The notes below the pieces were generated by a model. That model was not told the origin of the DNA, made no database searches, and worked only from the letters and a program-made list of their open reading frames with translations. Position numbers and translations under genes: made by a program. A stretch of 64,000 bases of DNA from an uncultured Tenacibaculum sp. (GTDB lineage Bacteria > Bacteroidota > Bacteroidia > Flavobacteriales > Flavobacteriaceae). The stretch lies in assembly GCF_947498805.1 (NCBI RefSeq), contig NZ_CANMLT010000003.1:434001-498000 (forward strand). The letters run 5' to 3'. Positions 1 through 9,457 of the stretch are shown in pieces. Each line of letters begins with the position of its first letter. Position 1 is the first letter of the stretch.

Positions 1-3000
1 AGCTGAACAGTAATTTGTTGGATGAGGAGTAACTATTAATTCTTCTTCATAAGAATCTGAAATTTCTCCTCTTTTTACGGTTAATGATACTTTAAAAGTT
101 CCTTCATTTTCATAGTATATAGCAGGAGGCTCCTTACCATTGAAACTAGAAGGAACACCTCCTTCAAATGTCCAATTCCAAGTATCTGGTTCTTTTAAAG
201 ATGTATCTGTAACTTGTAAAAGTCCTTTCGCAGAAATGCTCTCTACCATATCAAATTTGGCTATAGGATGAATAGGATTAGCATTTGAAATGTTTATTGT
301 ATAATCTTCTACTTCTCCATGTAAAAAGAAATCACAAGGTGAAGGTTGAGGATTATCGGCTTCAGTTTCATTTTTTACAATTATTCTAAGTCTATAGGTT
401 CCATCTACATTAGGTAAATCCACTTCAGAAGCGTATTCACTTCCAGCAGGAATGGCTTGCGAAATATGAATTTGTTCTCCCGAATCAGCAAAATCCTTAT
501 CATTATTTAAATCAATCCATAACCCTACTCTATCTGTTTCTGATGTTCGAATCCCTCCATTTTTTATTGAAAACGTATTCTTACCTGGTCTTACCTTTAT
601 TAATTTACTTGAAAAATCAGTATAATTTTCTGGGAAATCAGATACTTGAGTAAACTGTTCAAAATTAAATTCTCCAATAGAGTTAGAATAATTATCATAC
701 TTTTCGTTAATATTTGCTGCAGCATAACAATAGTCATTTGGAGTTTCACCAACCGTTATTGATGCATTAGGTGTTCTATTAAATGCAATTGCTAATATTC
801 TAGCTTCGGTAGCTCCATTTTTAGATTCATATTTAACCCATCCGTAATGCAATCTTCCTGCTCTATCTCTAAATCGAAGTCCTGTGTATACTGTATTTCC
901 ATTATGAGGCACATTAAAACCTGCTAGTCTAGGCGCTCTATTTACTCCATAACCGGTAGAAACAAAATTATTTGATACGCCTACTTGACTACCAACATTC
1001 AATGATTCTGGGTGAAATGTTGTTGCATCCATAGTAAAACCTTTTCCTCTACCATTAAATGACACGTACTCTTTTCCATCTGAATTAGACACAAAATGTG
1101 TTACTGCATATCTTGAATTATCTCCAAAATCAAAATCAGTATCAACATATACCCATCTATTGTTTAAACCACTATTTATCCATGGTAATAACCCTGCTGT
1201 ATTTATATAAGTTATTCCATAAGGATCAAAAAATCGTATTTGAACATTAAAGCTTGTTCTATTAGTTGGTACTATACTAAAAGCAGATTGATTAAATTGT
1301 AGTTTAACTAATTTACCATCTCCTTTAACATGTGAACTTGCTGTTCCAACCAATTTTAATTTTGCTAATTGACTATTTATTTTTTGAATATCAACGCTTA
1401 ATCCTGCTGGTAAATTACTTGCTGTATAATGAATTCCTTCAATTAAATTTTGATTTGTAAACGCAGCAGAGCCTTCTAAAATAACATCTATTTCTTCAGC
1501 GAAAGTTCCAGTATTTGTTTCTTGTTCAAAAAAAGTAGGTTTTGACAATGCTATAACAGGTTTGTCTGAGACCCCCGCTTTAACCTGAACATCAGGATTT
1601 TTATGAGAAAAATAATCTATAAACTGTGCTATTTTCCCATCTGAAGAAACCTCTACTCTAGCCCATCCATAGTAATATTTACCAGGGAACTCTGCCCGCT
1701 CAATTCTTAGTCCAACAAAACCTCTTTTTCCTTTCCATACTTGATAAGAATCATCCACTAAAACTCTATCTAAATCATTATGATCCCAATTTAAATTGCT
1801 TCCAATGTTAGTTCCTTCTTCTATTAATAATACTTGTTTATTAGCATTTACGGCAACATGTTTTGTACCTGCATCAAAACCAAACATAATCCTTTCATTA
1901 TCAATAGACAACTCATATCTAGGTCTTTGTTCTTCTGGATTGATTCCAAATGAAATAAAACTATTACCATCTACAGAAACTTGTCTTAGCTCATCAAATG
2001 TTTGGTAACTACTTTCATATGGGTTGTTAAACTCGATTCTTAAATCTGGTTTGCTGTATCCTTTAATACTAGTTGCATTAAATCCTAAAAATGCTGTGTT
2101 ATTAAATGTTAGTTTTAGATTTCTAATATCATTTTCTTTTGAATGATTTCCAGCATTTACTAATAATTTAACCGTAGCTTCTGTAGCTGTAGAACTAATT
2201 ATTTGTACTGATAAACCTTGAGGTAAATTTTCAACCGTAAATGCAGAATTTGATAAAGTCCCTATAGTTGAAAATTTCGGTCCGTTTTCTAATCGAATCT
2301 TCACTTCCCTATTTCCTCCTATAGCCCCATTATTTTCAAAACTTTCCGTAAATGTGGTAAAGTCATAGTACAATTTTGGCTCATTTGAGTTTTGAGAAAA
2401 AACATTTACATGATTTGAAGTTTGCCACAATGGCTTTCTTGTTGAAAACTCTAAAGCTGCTTGCATTCGTTGAACTTGTCCTATAGTAAACATTCTATAG
2501 CAATCGGTATAATCCATAAAATTTTCGGAGTTTGGTATTCCTGCTCCTGGACATTTTTCTTGAGTAACAAGACACTCTAGACTTACGGTTGTTGCCGGTG
2601 TATCATTTACATTATCTCCTGTTCCTGAGCAACCTCCTTCAAATGTGTGCGCTAAATTTAAATAATGAGCAAACTCATGTGTTAATATCCTTCTAAAATT
2701 TTCATTACTGTTTGTTCCTAAATATCTTCCATTAAAAACAGCTCTTGCTACATTTCTATCCGATTGATCCTTATTTGGATACCAAGCAACTCCAGAACGA
2801 TTTAATTTACCATCTTTCTTTAAATCTAATAAGATATACACATTGAAGTATTTATAGTTATCCCAAGCAAATTTTGCTATCTCTTCATCATAAATATTGT
2901 CTGCTCCAAAACCTGCTCTGTTTGTATAGTAATTTATTCCTGTAGTTGGATTACCATTGGGATCTATTTCTGCTAAACGAAATTCAATATCTAAAGTTGA

Positions 3001-3399
3001 TCTTAGTGGTTTAAATTGATTAGAAACATCGTTAAAATCGTTATTTAAACCATTAAAATCTTCGTTGGTTTTCTTCAGTGCATCTTTTACTAAGGCATCA
3101 TCTACTTGTTTACCAACGAAATCGGTTCCGAAAATATGAAATACAATAGGTATTACATATTTAGATGATCTATTTACTAAATTTCCAGAAGCATTTTTTG
3201 TTTCTTTCTTTTTCTCTTCAATAAACTTCTTGGTAAAATCTTCTAGTTTTTTTGCTTCTATATAAGCTTTAGGGTTATTTGAAAAATAATTTTCTCTAGA
3301 AGGTGTTTCACACCTTAAGGGAGCATCTGTCTCTTGACAAAAAATTGACGTTGTAAAAGTTATAAAAACTAATACAAAAAATGTTTTAATTTGTTTCAT
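1..3399 (-). CDS. Secreted M43 (pappalysin-like) metalloprotease, multidomain, C-terminus cut by window edge
   Basis: Reading from the ATG at 3399 the frame stays open to base 1, so at least 1133 residues are present and the C-terminus is missing. A hydrophobic signal peptide ending near a Phe-Cys-Gln is followed by an M43 zinc protease domain: HEFAHYLNLAH at residues 241-251 gives the HExxHxxxxxH zinc site, and a Met-turn (MDYTDC) sits at 295. After the protease come two similar modules, each with an NLPxGLSV Ig-like block and a YGW-containing block. Then follow a GEVED domain (HGEVEDYTINI at about residue 1030) and a PKD-like domain. By family knowledge such proteins are exported by type IX secretion; the sorting tail would lie outside the window. 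Two more M43 genes occur at 56-61 kb. The substrate is unknown. Confidence 0.9.
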   Translation of the reverse strand, partial: MKQIKTFFVLVFITFTTSIFCQETDAPLRCETPSRENYFSNNPKAYIEAKKLEDFTKKFIEEKKKETKNASGNLVNRSSKYVIPIVFHIFGTDFVGKQVDDALVKDALKKTNEDFNGLNNDFNDVSNQFKPLRSTLDIEFRLAEIDPNGNPTTGINYYTNRAGFGADNIYDEEIAKFAWDNYKYFNVYILLDLKKDGKLNRSGVAWYPNKDQSDRNVARAVFNGRYLGTNSNENFRRILTHEFAHYLNLAHTFEGGCSGTGDNVNDTPATTVSLECLVTQEKCPGAGIPNSENFMDYTDCYRMFTIGQVQRMQAALEFSTRKPLWQTSNHVNVFSQNSNEPKLYYDFTTFTESFENNGAIGGNREVKIRLENGPKFSTIGTLSNSAFTVENLPQGLSVQIISSTATEATVKLLVNAGNHSKENDIRNLKLTFNNTAFLGFNATSIKGYSKPDLRIEFNNPYESSYQTFDELRQVSVDGNSFISFGINPEEQRPRYELSIDNERIMFGFDAGTKHVAVNANKQVLLIEEGTNIGSNLNWDHNDLDRVLVDDSYQVWKGKRGFVGLRIERAEFPGKYYYGWARVEVSSDGKIAQFIDYFSHKNPDVQVKAGVSDKPVIALSKPTFFEQETNTGTFAEEIDVILEGSAAFTNQNLIEGIHYTASNLPAGLSVDIQKINSQLAKLKLVGTASSHVKGDGKLVKLQFNQSAFSIVPTNRTSFNVQIRFFDPYGITYINTAGLLPWINSGLNNRWVYVDTDFDFGDNSRYAVTHFVSNSDGKEYVSFNGRGKGFTMDATTFHPESLNVGSQVGVSNNFVSTGYGVNRAPRLAGFNVPHNGNTVYTGLRFRDRAGRLHYGWVKYESKNGATEARILAIAFNRTPNASITVGETPNDYCYAAANINEKYDNYSNSIGEFNFEQFTQVSDFPENYTDFSSKLIKVRPGKNTFSIKNGGIRTSETDRVGLWIDLNNDKDFADSGEQIHISQAIPAGSEYASEVDLPNVDGTYRLRIIVKNETEADNPQPSPCDFFLHGEVEDYTINISNANPIHPIAKFDMVESISAKGLLQVTDTSLKEPDTWNWTFEGGVPSSFNGKEPPAIYYENEGTFKVSLTVKRGEISDSYEEELIVTPHPTNYCSA

Positions 3400-3563
3400 A
3401 AGAAGGGTTAGTTAATTGTTAATTATTTGCAATTTATATTTAAAAACCACCTCTTATTTTTACTTGATAATTTAATATTATGATTAGATAATTTTATGTC
3501 TAAAATTGTTAAACTAGTTAATAAAGTATAATCATAAAATATTGATTTACTGATATTTGAAAA

Positions 3564-3596
3564 CAAAAAAAAGCTGTTGAAATAAATCAACAGCTC
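3564..3596 (-). terminator. Rho-independent terminator of recA
   Basis: On the minus strand AGCTGTTGA, a 6-base loop and TCAACAGCT form a perfect 9-bp stem followed by eight T residues. It lies about 40 bases past the recA stop codon. Confidence 0.8.
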
Positions 3597-3634
3597 CTCA
3601 AAATAGTAATAGTTTAACTTTTAATTTAAATTAC

Positions 3635-4642
3635 TTAATCTTGATTTTCAATAGCTTCTTTTATTTTATTTTCTAGTTCCTCCATTAGCTCAGGATTATC
3701 TTTAATTAATCCTTTAACAGAGTCTCTACCTTGTCCTAATTTTGTATCTCCGTAACTAAACCAAGATCCGCTTTTCTTAATAATTCCGTACTCCACTCCA
3801 ATATCAAGTACTTCTCCTACTTTAGAAATTCCTGCTCCATACATAATATCAAATTCAGCAGTTTGAAACGGTGGTGCTACTTTATTCTTAACAATCTTAA
3901 CCTTAGTACTGTTACCAATAACTCTATCTCCATCCTTAATCTGAGTTCTTCTTCTAATATCTAAACGAACAGAAGCATAGAATTTTAAAGCGTTACCACC
4001 AGTAGTCGTTTCTGGGTTACCAAACATTACTCCAATCTTTTCACGTAATTGGTTAATAAAGAAAACAGTACAGTTAGTTTTACTAATTGTTGCCGTTAAT
4101 TTACGTAATGCCTGAGACATTAAACGAGCATGAAGACCCATTTTAGAATCTCCCATTTCACCTTCTATCTCAGATTTTGGTGTTAAAGCAGCAACAGAAT
4201 CGATAACTACAATATCAATAGCTCCTGAACGGATTAAGTTATCAGCTATTTCTAAAGCTTGCTCACCATGATCTGGTTGAGATATAATTAAGTTATCTAC
4301 ATCTACTCCTAAACTCTCTGCATAAAAACGGTCAAAAGCATGTTCTGCATCAATAAACGCAGCAATACCTCCTGCTTTTTGTGCTTCAGCAATTGCATGA
4401 ATAGTTAAGGTAGTTTTACCTGAAGATTCTGGTCCGTATATTTCTATAATTCTTCCACGTGGATATCCTCCAACTCCTAATGCTAAATCTAATCCTAAAG
4501 ATCCTGAAGAAATGGCATCTACATCATCTACTTGGGTATCACCCAACTTCATTACTGTTCCTTTTCCATAAGTTTTATCTAACTTATCTAGCGTAAGTTG
4601 AAGCGCTTTTAGTTTCGCTTCTTTTTCTTTATCTACTGCCAT
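3635..4642 (-). CDS. recA: Recombinase RecA
   Basis: ATP-dependent DNA strand-exchange protein for homologous recombination and SOS induction, acting on single-stranded DNA in the cytoplasm. The 335-residue product is normal family length. The Walker A motif GPESSGKTT is at residues 70-78. The [19 protein letters not shown] and [21 protein letters not shown] blocks (Walker B and L2 regions) are intact, and the acidic C-terminal tail is present. It is transcribed alone, divergently from the pseudouridine synthase at 4759, and ends at a good terminator. I see no obvious LexA-type operator in the 116-base divergent spacer, which is in keeping with the lack of canonical LexA in many Flavobacteriia. 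Confidence 0.98.
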   Translation of the reverse strand: MAVDKEKEAKLKALQLTLDKLDKTYGKGTVMKLGDTQVDDVDAISSGSLGLDLALGVGGYPRGRIIEIYGPESSGKTTLTIHAIAEAQKAGGIAAFIDAEHAFDRFYAESLGVDVDNLIISQPDHGEQALEIADNLIRSGAIDIVVIDSVAALTPKSEIEGEMGDSKMGLHARLMSQALRKLTATISKTNCTVFFINQLREKIGVMFGNPETTTGGNALKFYASVRLDIRRRTQIKDGDRVIGNSTKVKIVKNKVAPPFQTAEFDIMYGAGISKVGEVLDIGVEYGIIKKSGSWFSYGDTKLGQGRDSVKGLIKDNPELMEELENKIKEAIENQD

Positions 4643-4731
4643 AAAACGTTCTAATTGTTATTAAAAAATAAGAGTTGCTAAGGTATGAAAAACTCCCCGT
4701 TATTTACTAGCTTTTTACTGCTCAATATTTG

Positions 4732-4739
4732 TAATTTTG
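4732..4739 (+). promoter_or_regulatory. Flavobacterial -7 promoter box
   Basis: TAATTTTG matches the Bacteroidota consensus TAnnTTTG and lies 20 bases before the start codon of the pseudouridine synthase gene. Confidence 0.5.
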
Positions 4740-4758
4740 TTTTCCTTATTTTTTATCT

Positions 4759-5334
4759 ATGCAAATGCACCGACATTTTATTATTCATAAGCCTTATGGT
4801 TTTCTTTCTCAGTTTATTAACAATCAAACAAAACGAAAGAAAAAACTATTGGGTGAATTAGATTTTACCTTTCCTGAAGGCACGATGGCAATTGGTAGAT
4901 TAGATGTAAAATCAGAAGGATTATTGTTATTAACAACCGATGGAAAAGTAAGTGATTTTATTACTACAAGAGGAAAGGTTGAAAAGGAATATTATGTCCA
5001 GGTGAACGGTCAAATTACCACCACAGAAATTCATCAATTAACCAAGGGTATTGAAATAGGTATTCACGGAAAAAAATACATTACAAAACCCTGTAAAGTA
5101 AAACGAATAAATACCCCAAATTTTGCAGAGCGTTCTAAAAAAATACGCGACGATCGTCATGGACCTACTTCTTGGATTTCCATCACTTTAACCGAAGGTA
5201 AATTTCGACAAGTTCGTAAAATGACTTCTGCTGTAGGCTTTCCTACTTTGAGATTAGTACGAATTCGTATTGGCAATATACTTCTAAATAACCTACAATC
5301 TGGAGAGGTTATAGAAGTTGAAAAATTGTTATAA
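4759..5334 (+). CDS. RluE-type 23S rRNA pseudouridine synthase
   Basis: Isomerises a uridine of rRNA to pseudouridine. The 191-residue protein has no N-terminal S4 domain, as in the RluE branch of the RsuA/RluB/E/F family. The catalytic segment IGRLDVKSEGLLLLT carries the nucleophilic Asp at residue 49, and the family-typical KFRQVRKM segment is near residue 152. Start is ATG 4759 (a second ATG at 4765 is equally possible), directly downstream of a TAnnTTTG box. The exact target uridine cannot be told from sequence; by RluE homology it would be in domain V of 23S rRNA. Confidence 0.9.
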   Translation: MQMHRHFIIHKPYGFLSQFINNQTKRKKKLLGELDFTFPEGTMAIGRLDVKSEGLLLLTTDGKVSDFITTRGKVEKEYYVQVNGQITTTEIHQLTKGIEIGIHGKKYITKPCKVKRINTPNFAERSKKIRDDRHGPTSWISITLTEGKFRQVRKMTSAVGFPTLRLVRIRIGNILLNNLQSGEVIEVEKLL

Positions 5335-5394
5335 TTAATGTTTCATTGATTTTTGTATTATTGCACTGCTATAAATTTTAAAAATCAATTAACT

Positions 5395-6315
5395 ATGAAA
5401 AAGATACTTATCTTTTCAATTGCGCTATGCACGCAATTTTTATCATTTTCTCAAGAAACAGAAAATGATACCTTACAAATTTCAGAAGAACAATACATTC
5501 AACAAGTTGATAGTATTAATAAATCATTTACTTATCAAGAAGGTGTTGTTTCTTTAGATAATGGAATAGCTGAAATTAAAGTTCCGGAAGGTTACAAGTT
5601 TTTAGATGCTAAACAAAGTGCTGTAGTTCTTACTGATTTATGGGGAAATCCTCCTTCAGAAGTATTAGGAATGTTATTTCCAAAAGACATCAATCCTATT
5701 GACGAAAATTTCACCTATGCTGTTGAAATTACGTATTCTGATGATGGATACATCAATGATGAAGATGCAAAAGATTTAAACTATGATGATTTACTAAATC
5801 AAATGCAAGAAGATACAAATGCTTCTAATTCGCAAAGAAAGAATTTGGGATATCCTACAATGGAATTAATAGGATGGGCATCTGCTCCTTTTTATGATGA
5901 AGTAAATAAAAAACTACATTGGGCTAAAGAAATAAAATTTGAAGGAGAAGAAATAAACACTTTAAACTATAATATACGTGTATTAGGTAGAAGAGGATAT
6001 TTAAACTTAAATGCTATAGGTACTATTGATGTGCTTCCTGTTTTTAACAAAGATGTAAATCAAATTTTAAATAGTGTATCTTTTACTGAAGGAAATAAAT
6101 ATGCCGATTTCAATCCAGAAATGGATGAAGTTGCAGCATATGGTATTGCAGGTTTAATTGCTGGAAAACTATTAAGTAAAGCAGGATTTTTTGCAGTGAT
6201 ATTAAAATTTTGGAAAGTTATTCTGGTTGCTTTAGCTGGAGGTTTTGCAGCTGTAAAGAGATTCTTCTTTGGTAATAAAGAAGACGATGAAGATCAAAAA
6301 CAAATAACTTCTTAA
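5395..6315 (+). CDS. DUF2167 membrane protein
   Basis: A 306-residue protein with an N-terminal signal peptide, an extracytoplasmic DUF2167 region (LDNGIAEIKVPEGYKFLDA, then DLWGNPP and GWASAPFYDEVNKKLHWAKEI) and a C-terminal hydrophobic span near residues 255-290 ending in an acidic/Lys tail. DUF2167 proteins are predicted membrane-anchored proteins with no settled function. I chose ATG 5395 because it gives a clean signal peptide. An upstream in-frame TTG at 5353 would overlap a near-consensus promoter box (TATTATTG, 5356-5363). A terminator follows the stop. Confidence 0.8.
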   Translation: MKKILIFSIALCTQFLSFSQETENDTLQISEEQYIQQVDSINKSFTYQEGVVSLDNGIAEIKVPEGYKFLDAKQSAVVLTDLWGNPPSEVLGMLFPKDINPIDENFTYAVEITYSDDGYINDEDAKDLNYDDLLNQMQEDTNASNSQRKNLGYPTMELIGWASAPFYDEVNKKLHWAKEIKFEGEEINTLNYNIRVLGRRGYLNLNAIGTIDVLPVFNKDVNQILNSVSFTEGNKYADFNPEMDEVAAYGIAGLIAGKLLSKAGFFAVILKFWKVILVALAGGFAAVKRFFFGNKEDDEDQKQITS

Positions 6316-6316
6316 A

Positions 6317-6352
6317 AATAAAGGCTGAGAAAATTTTCAGCCTTTATTTTTT
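6317..6352. terminator. Bidirectional terminator
   Basis: AAAGGCTGA and TCAGCCTTT form a stem flanked by A and T tracts on the two sides, between the convergent DUF2167 gene and the acetyltransferase gene. Confidence 0.8.
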
Positions 6353-6784
6353 TATCATTTTTATATGAGGAATTCCATCCTCTAAATACTCTTCACCTAT
6401 CTTTTCAAATCCATGAGATTCATAGAATTTTTTCAAATACACTTGCGCTGATATCGTTATTTTAGAATTGTTAAAAACTTCCTCAATAGTTTTAATAGAA
6501 GCTTTAATAATATCGTGTCCATAACCATACTTACGTTCCTCTTTTTTTACTACTACTCTACCAATACTAGGTGTATCAAAATAATACCCGCCATCAAAAA
6601 TGCGTGTATAAGCTACCGTTTTATCTTCCTTTAGCCCAATAACGTGCAATGCGTCTTTATCTTTACCATCTACGTCTTGATATGCGCAGTCTTGCTCTAG
6701 AACAAAAACTTCAGAACGTAATTGAAGTAAATCATATAGTTCTGAAGTTGTTAATTCTTGAAATGTTTTTACTTTTATATTCAT
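6344..6784 (-). CDS. ElaA-family GNAT N-acetyltransferase
   Basis: A 146-residue GNAT-fold acetyltransferase of the ElaA type. The N-terminal LYDLLQLRSEVFVLEQDCAYQD block and the IGRVVVKKEERKYGYGHDII acetyl-CoA binding segment (R/K-x-x-G-x-G/A-type loop) are recognisable. The substrate is unknown. It follows rpiB closely on the same strand: an ATG at 6796 would overlap the rpiB stop, whereas ATG 6784 starts two bases after it. I prefer 6784 because family members begin close to the MxIKVKxFxEL motif. It is probably co-transcribed with rpiB. Confidence 0.85.
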   Translation of the reverse strand: MNIKVKTFQELTTSELYDLLQLRSEVFVLEQDCAYQDVDGKDKDALHVIGLKEDKTVAYTRIFDGGYYFDTPSIGRVVVKKEERKYGYGHDIIKASIKTIEEVFNNSKITISAQVYLKKFYESHGFEKIGEEYLEDGIPHIKMIKK

Positions 6785-6785
6785 A

Positions 6786-7220
6786 TTAACAGTCACATGC
6801 TATTTTATTCACTCTATTAGCATGTCTTCCTCCTTCAAATTCAGTAGTTAAAAATACCTTTACAAAACCTAAAGCTTGCTGTAAAGACACAAAACGAGCA
6901 GGAATCGTTAAAATGTTTGCATTATTATGTTGACGTGTTAATTCAACCAATTCGTTATTCCAACATAATGCTGCTCTAACCCCTTGATGCTTGTTAGCAG
7001 TCATTTGCGCACCGTTTCCACTTCCACACAAAATAATACCCATTTCTGCCTGACCTGTTTCCACTGCTTCTGCAGTAGGATGAATCGTATCTGGATAATC
7101 CATACTATCATTCGTATTCGTTCCAAAATTGATCACTTTATGGCCCATTTCCTCTAAAAGTTGAACGATTTCAAACTTGTATTCAGTACCTGCATGGTCA
7201 TTACCAATAGCAATTGTCAT
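6786..7220 (-). CDS. rpiB: Ribose-5-phosphate isomerase B
   Basis: Interconverts ribose 5-phosphate and ribulose 5-phosphate in the pentose phosphate pathway. The 144-residue protein has the RpiB/LacA-LacB fold signatures: GNDHAG near residues 6-11, the phosphate-binding/active-site loop CGSGNG with the catalytic Cys at about 65, and the RQHNNAN segment with the conserved His near 98. Length is normal. It is the first gene of a two-gene unit with the ElaA-like acetyltransferase. Upstream is a long AT-rich non-coding stretch. Confidence 0.95.
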   Translation of the reverse strand: MTIAIGNDHAGTEYKFEIVQLLEEMGHKVINFGTNTNDSMDYPDTIHPTAEAVETGQAEMGIILCGSGNGAQMTANKHQGVRAALCWNNELVELTRQHNNANILTIPARFVSLQQALGFVKVFLTTEFEGGRHANRVNKIACDC

Positions 7221-7844
7221 AATTTGTTGATTTTAATTTAGTTGTGAGCTACAAAAATACAGTTATTAACGGTTATCAACAGTAATTAACAATGCTTTTT
7301 TTGTAGTCCTTAATAACCTCTTGTATAATAACGGATTAACTCATATCAATATAATGTTAAGAACTAATCGTATGTTTTTAAAAAAATATTTGATTATTTA
7401 CATAAAATTTACAATACAAGAACTCACTTTAATTATGCAACTTTTTTTTTGAGTTTTTAATGAACATTTATCAACATAAAATTTACAATTTATTTACAGT
7501 GAAATTCTAATTAACTATTCAATAAAACATGTTGAACAATGTTTATAACTTTTGTTAATAACTGTATTTTATAGTTGATTTTTAGCTTTTTATTGGACTG
7601 ATAACTTGTTATTATTTTTTAATAACTGAAAAAAACAAATATTAAATCCATTTTTTACTCTACATATTCACAAGCTATAATAACAATCATATTCTTTTTT
7701 AAATTTTTAAAATCTTTTTTATTAATAATATAATATGTTAATAACAGTTAATTTTCAAAAATTGAGAATGCACTAATTTTGATCGAAAATGAAAATTAGT
7801 TTCTAAAATTGTGTTTGAGTAAGTAAGTTTTAAAAGTAGGTAAT
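7221..7844. other. AT-rich intergenic stretch, possible replication-origin-like DNA
   Basis: About 620 bases without a credible gene, far richer in A and T than its surroundings. It contains two copies of TTATCAACA (7273-7281 and 7468-7476), one base from the DnaA-box consensus TTATCCACA, plus several TTATTAAC-type near matches on both strands. Similar 9-mers occur elsewhere in the window, so this is only suggestive. Confidence 0.25.
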
Positions 7845-8024
7845 TTAGGCCGATTTAGTTTTTTTTAAGCTTTTTACTAAATGTAAAGTGTCCTTAACCT
7901 TTACTGTTTCTGCCTCTGTAGGATTCTTTTTGTTTAAGGTAGCATTAATGCTTACAGCAGTTACTACGATACCTGCTATAAAAATGAATAAAAATAAAGC
8001 TATTATTTTACGTAAGTTTTTCAT
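7845..8024 (-). CDS. Small membrane-anchored protein of unknown function (59 aa)
   Basis: An ATG at 8024 opens a 59-codon frame ending in TAA at 7845. The product has a basic start (MKNLRKII), one hydrophobic segment at about residues 8-28 (ALFLFIFIAGIVVTAV), and a Lys/Thr-rich soluble tail. This organisation fits a signal-anchored or secreted small protein. It lies alone between the AT-rich region and the AraC-type gene. I do not recognise the family. The clean N-terminal topology is the main argument that it is real. Confidence 0.55.
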   Translation of the reverse strand: MKNLRKIIALFLFIFIAGIVVTAVSINATLNKKNPTEAETVKVKDTLHLVKSLKKTKSA

Positions 8025-8230
8025 TTATAATGCCTTTCTATATAGTAAAGACGAATAAATTTAACAAACGTTACAGTTTTCTTAAGTTTTTTTTAACAGA
8101 ATCGTATAAGTTTATAAAACTTGACTCATTTTTTAATTTTATTTATAAAACTTGACTACTAAAAACTATTGGTTGTATAAATTTACCACAGAGAAGATAT
8201 CAATATTTCACTTTTCCCCTTATTAATATA

Positions 8231-8268
8231 AAGGTTGACATTCCCCTTAAGATGTCAACCTTTTTAGT
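8231..8268. terminator. Terminator downstream of the AraC-type regulator
   Basis: AAAGGTTGACAT and ATGTCAACCTTT form a 12-bp stem with a 10-base loop and T-rich flanks, overlapping the last bases of the regulator gene. Confidence 0.7.
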
Positions 8269-9391
8269 TTTTTAAGTATTCCTTCCTGTAAACTGTTGGT
8301 GTCATGCTTGTATTCTTCTTAAAAGCATTGTAAAAAGTAGCTTTATTGTTAAAACCTACGTCTAATGCAATAGCAAAGATGGTATCTGGAGTTTCTTCAA
8401 GTAGTCTTTTCTTTGCTTCTGCTATTCGAAAAGAATTTATATAATCTGGAAAACTGTTTTGAGTGTTCTCATTAATAGCTTGAGATATATAAGGTATTGG
8501 TTTAGAGAGTTTTTTAGAAACTTTATCCATTTTTAATTCAGAATCTAAGTATAACCTTTCATCTTTGATCAATTGATCAATTTTTTTAAACAATTCAGAA
8601 GAATCAGATAATGCAGAGCTTTTATATTTTTCTTTTTCTTCTTCAGAGAGATCTTCATAGTTTCCAGTGTAAGCAAATACAGGAAAGTACATCATGGATA
8701 AGCTTAAAAAGACAAAAAATATAGATTGAATCACGTTTTCAACATTAATGATTAAATCTAGATTTTGTCTATTAAAAGATAGTAATATAGTGTTGATAAA
8801 TAGTAAACTATAAACTATAATTGAAAATGTTAATATGATATTTCCCCATTTGTAATAGAGAGACTTATGTGATTTCAGATCAATAACTACAGGAATATTT
8901 TTTAAAGTTTTATAGGCTAAAATGATTAGAATTAAATTGTAAAAAGACATGATAAATTCATCAATATCAGCAAGTATTACAAATAATTTAAAATCGGGGT
9001 TTGTAAAATTCCGTATTCCTGATGCATCTACTTTTATTAACAGATCTTCTATTAATACAAAGAAAACCACTCTAACAATTGTTATTACAATGGTAATAAC
9101 TGTGATTCTTTTAATCTTTTCAAAAGAGTTGGAGAGGGATTTTACAAATAACAAAAAGAAGTAACCAGTAAAGTGAGAGAGTATAATAGCTAAAAAGATA
9201 AAAATGTTATAGCGTAATGTTCCATATTCACTTATGATATACTCAGCTATAGAAGAGGAAGTAAAAATTAAAACAACCCCAATGATGGCCAACTTTGCTA
9301 TTTTATTCTTCCCTAAACTGTGTCGTACAAAGAAAATATATAGTATTAAAGCAAGCCCGATAATAGTGTTAATAAATGGCAAGTTACTCAT
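8264..9391 (-). CDS. Membrane-anchored AraC-family transcription regulator
   Basis: A 375-residue protein with about seven hydrophobic helices in residues 1-245, a short charged linker (LSEEEKEKYKSS), and a C-terminal AraC-type double helix-turn-helix at about 270-375. The C-terminal signature is recognisable: ISQAINENTQNSFPDYINSFRIAEAKKRLLE, then TIFAIALDVGFNNKATFYNAFKKNTSMTPTVYRKEY. This 7TM plus AraC design is common in Flavobacteriia and is thought to couple a membrane signal to DNA binding. The ligand and target genes are unknown. Single-gene unit. Confidence 0.85.
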   Translation of the reverse strand: MSNLPFINTIIGLALILYIFFVRHSLGKNKIAKLAIIGVVLIFTSSSIAEYIISEYGTLRYNIFIFLAIILSHFTGYFFLLFVKSLSNSFEKIKRITVITIVITIVRVVFFVLIEDLLIKVDASGIRNFTNPDFKLFVILADIDEFIMSFYNLILIILAYKTLKNIPVVIDLKSHKSLYYKWGNIILTFSIIVYSLLFINTILLSFNRQNLDLIINVENVIQSIFFVFLSLSMMYFPVFAYTGNYEDLSEEEKEKYKSSALSDSSELFKKIDQLIKDERLYLDSELKMDKVSKKLSKPIPYISQAINENTQNSFPDYINSFRIAEAKKRLLEETPDTIFAIALDVGFNNKATFYNAFKKNTSMTPTVYRKEYLKN

Positions 9392-9457
9392 ATTAAACTA
9401 TTTACCATACAAGGTAAGAAAAAAGTTTAATATTATAATATTTTACCTTTTTATGTA

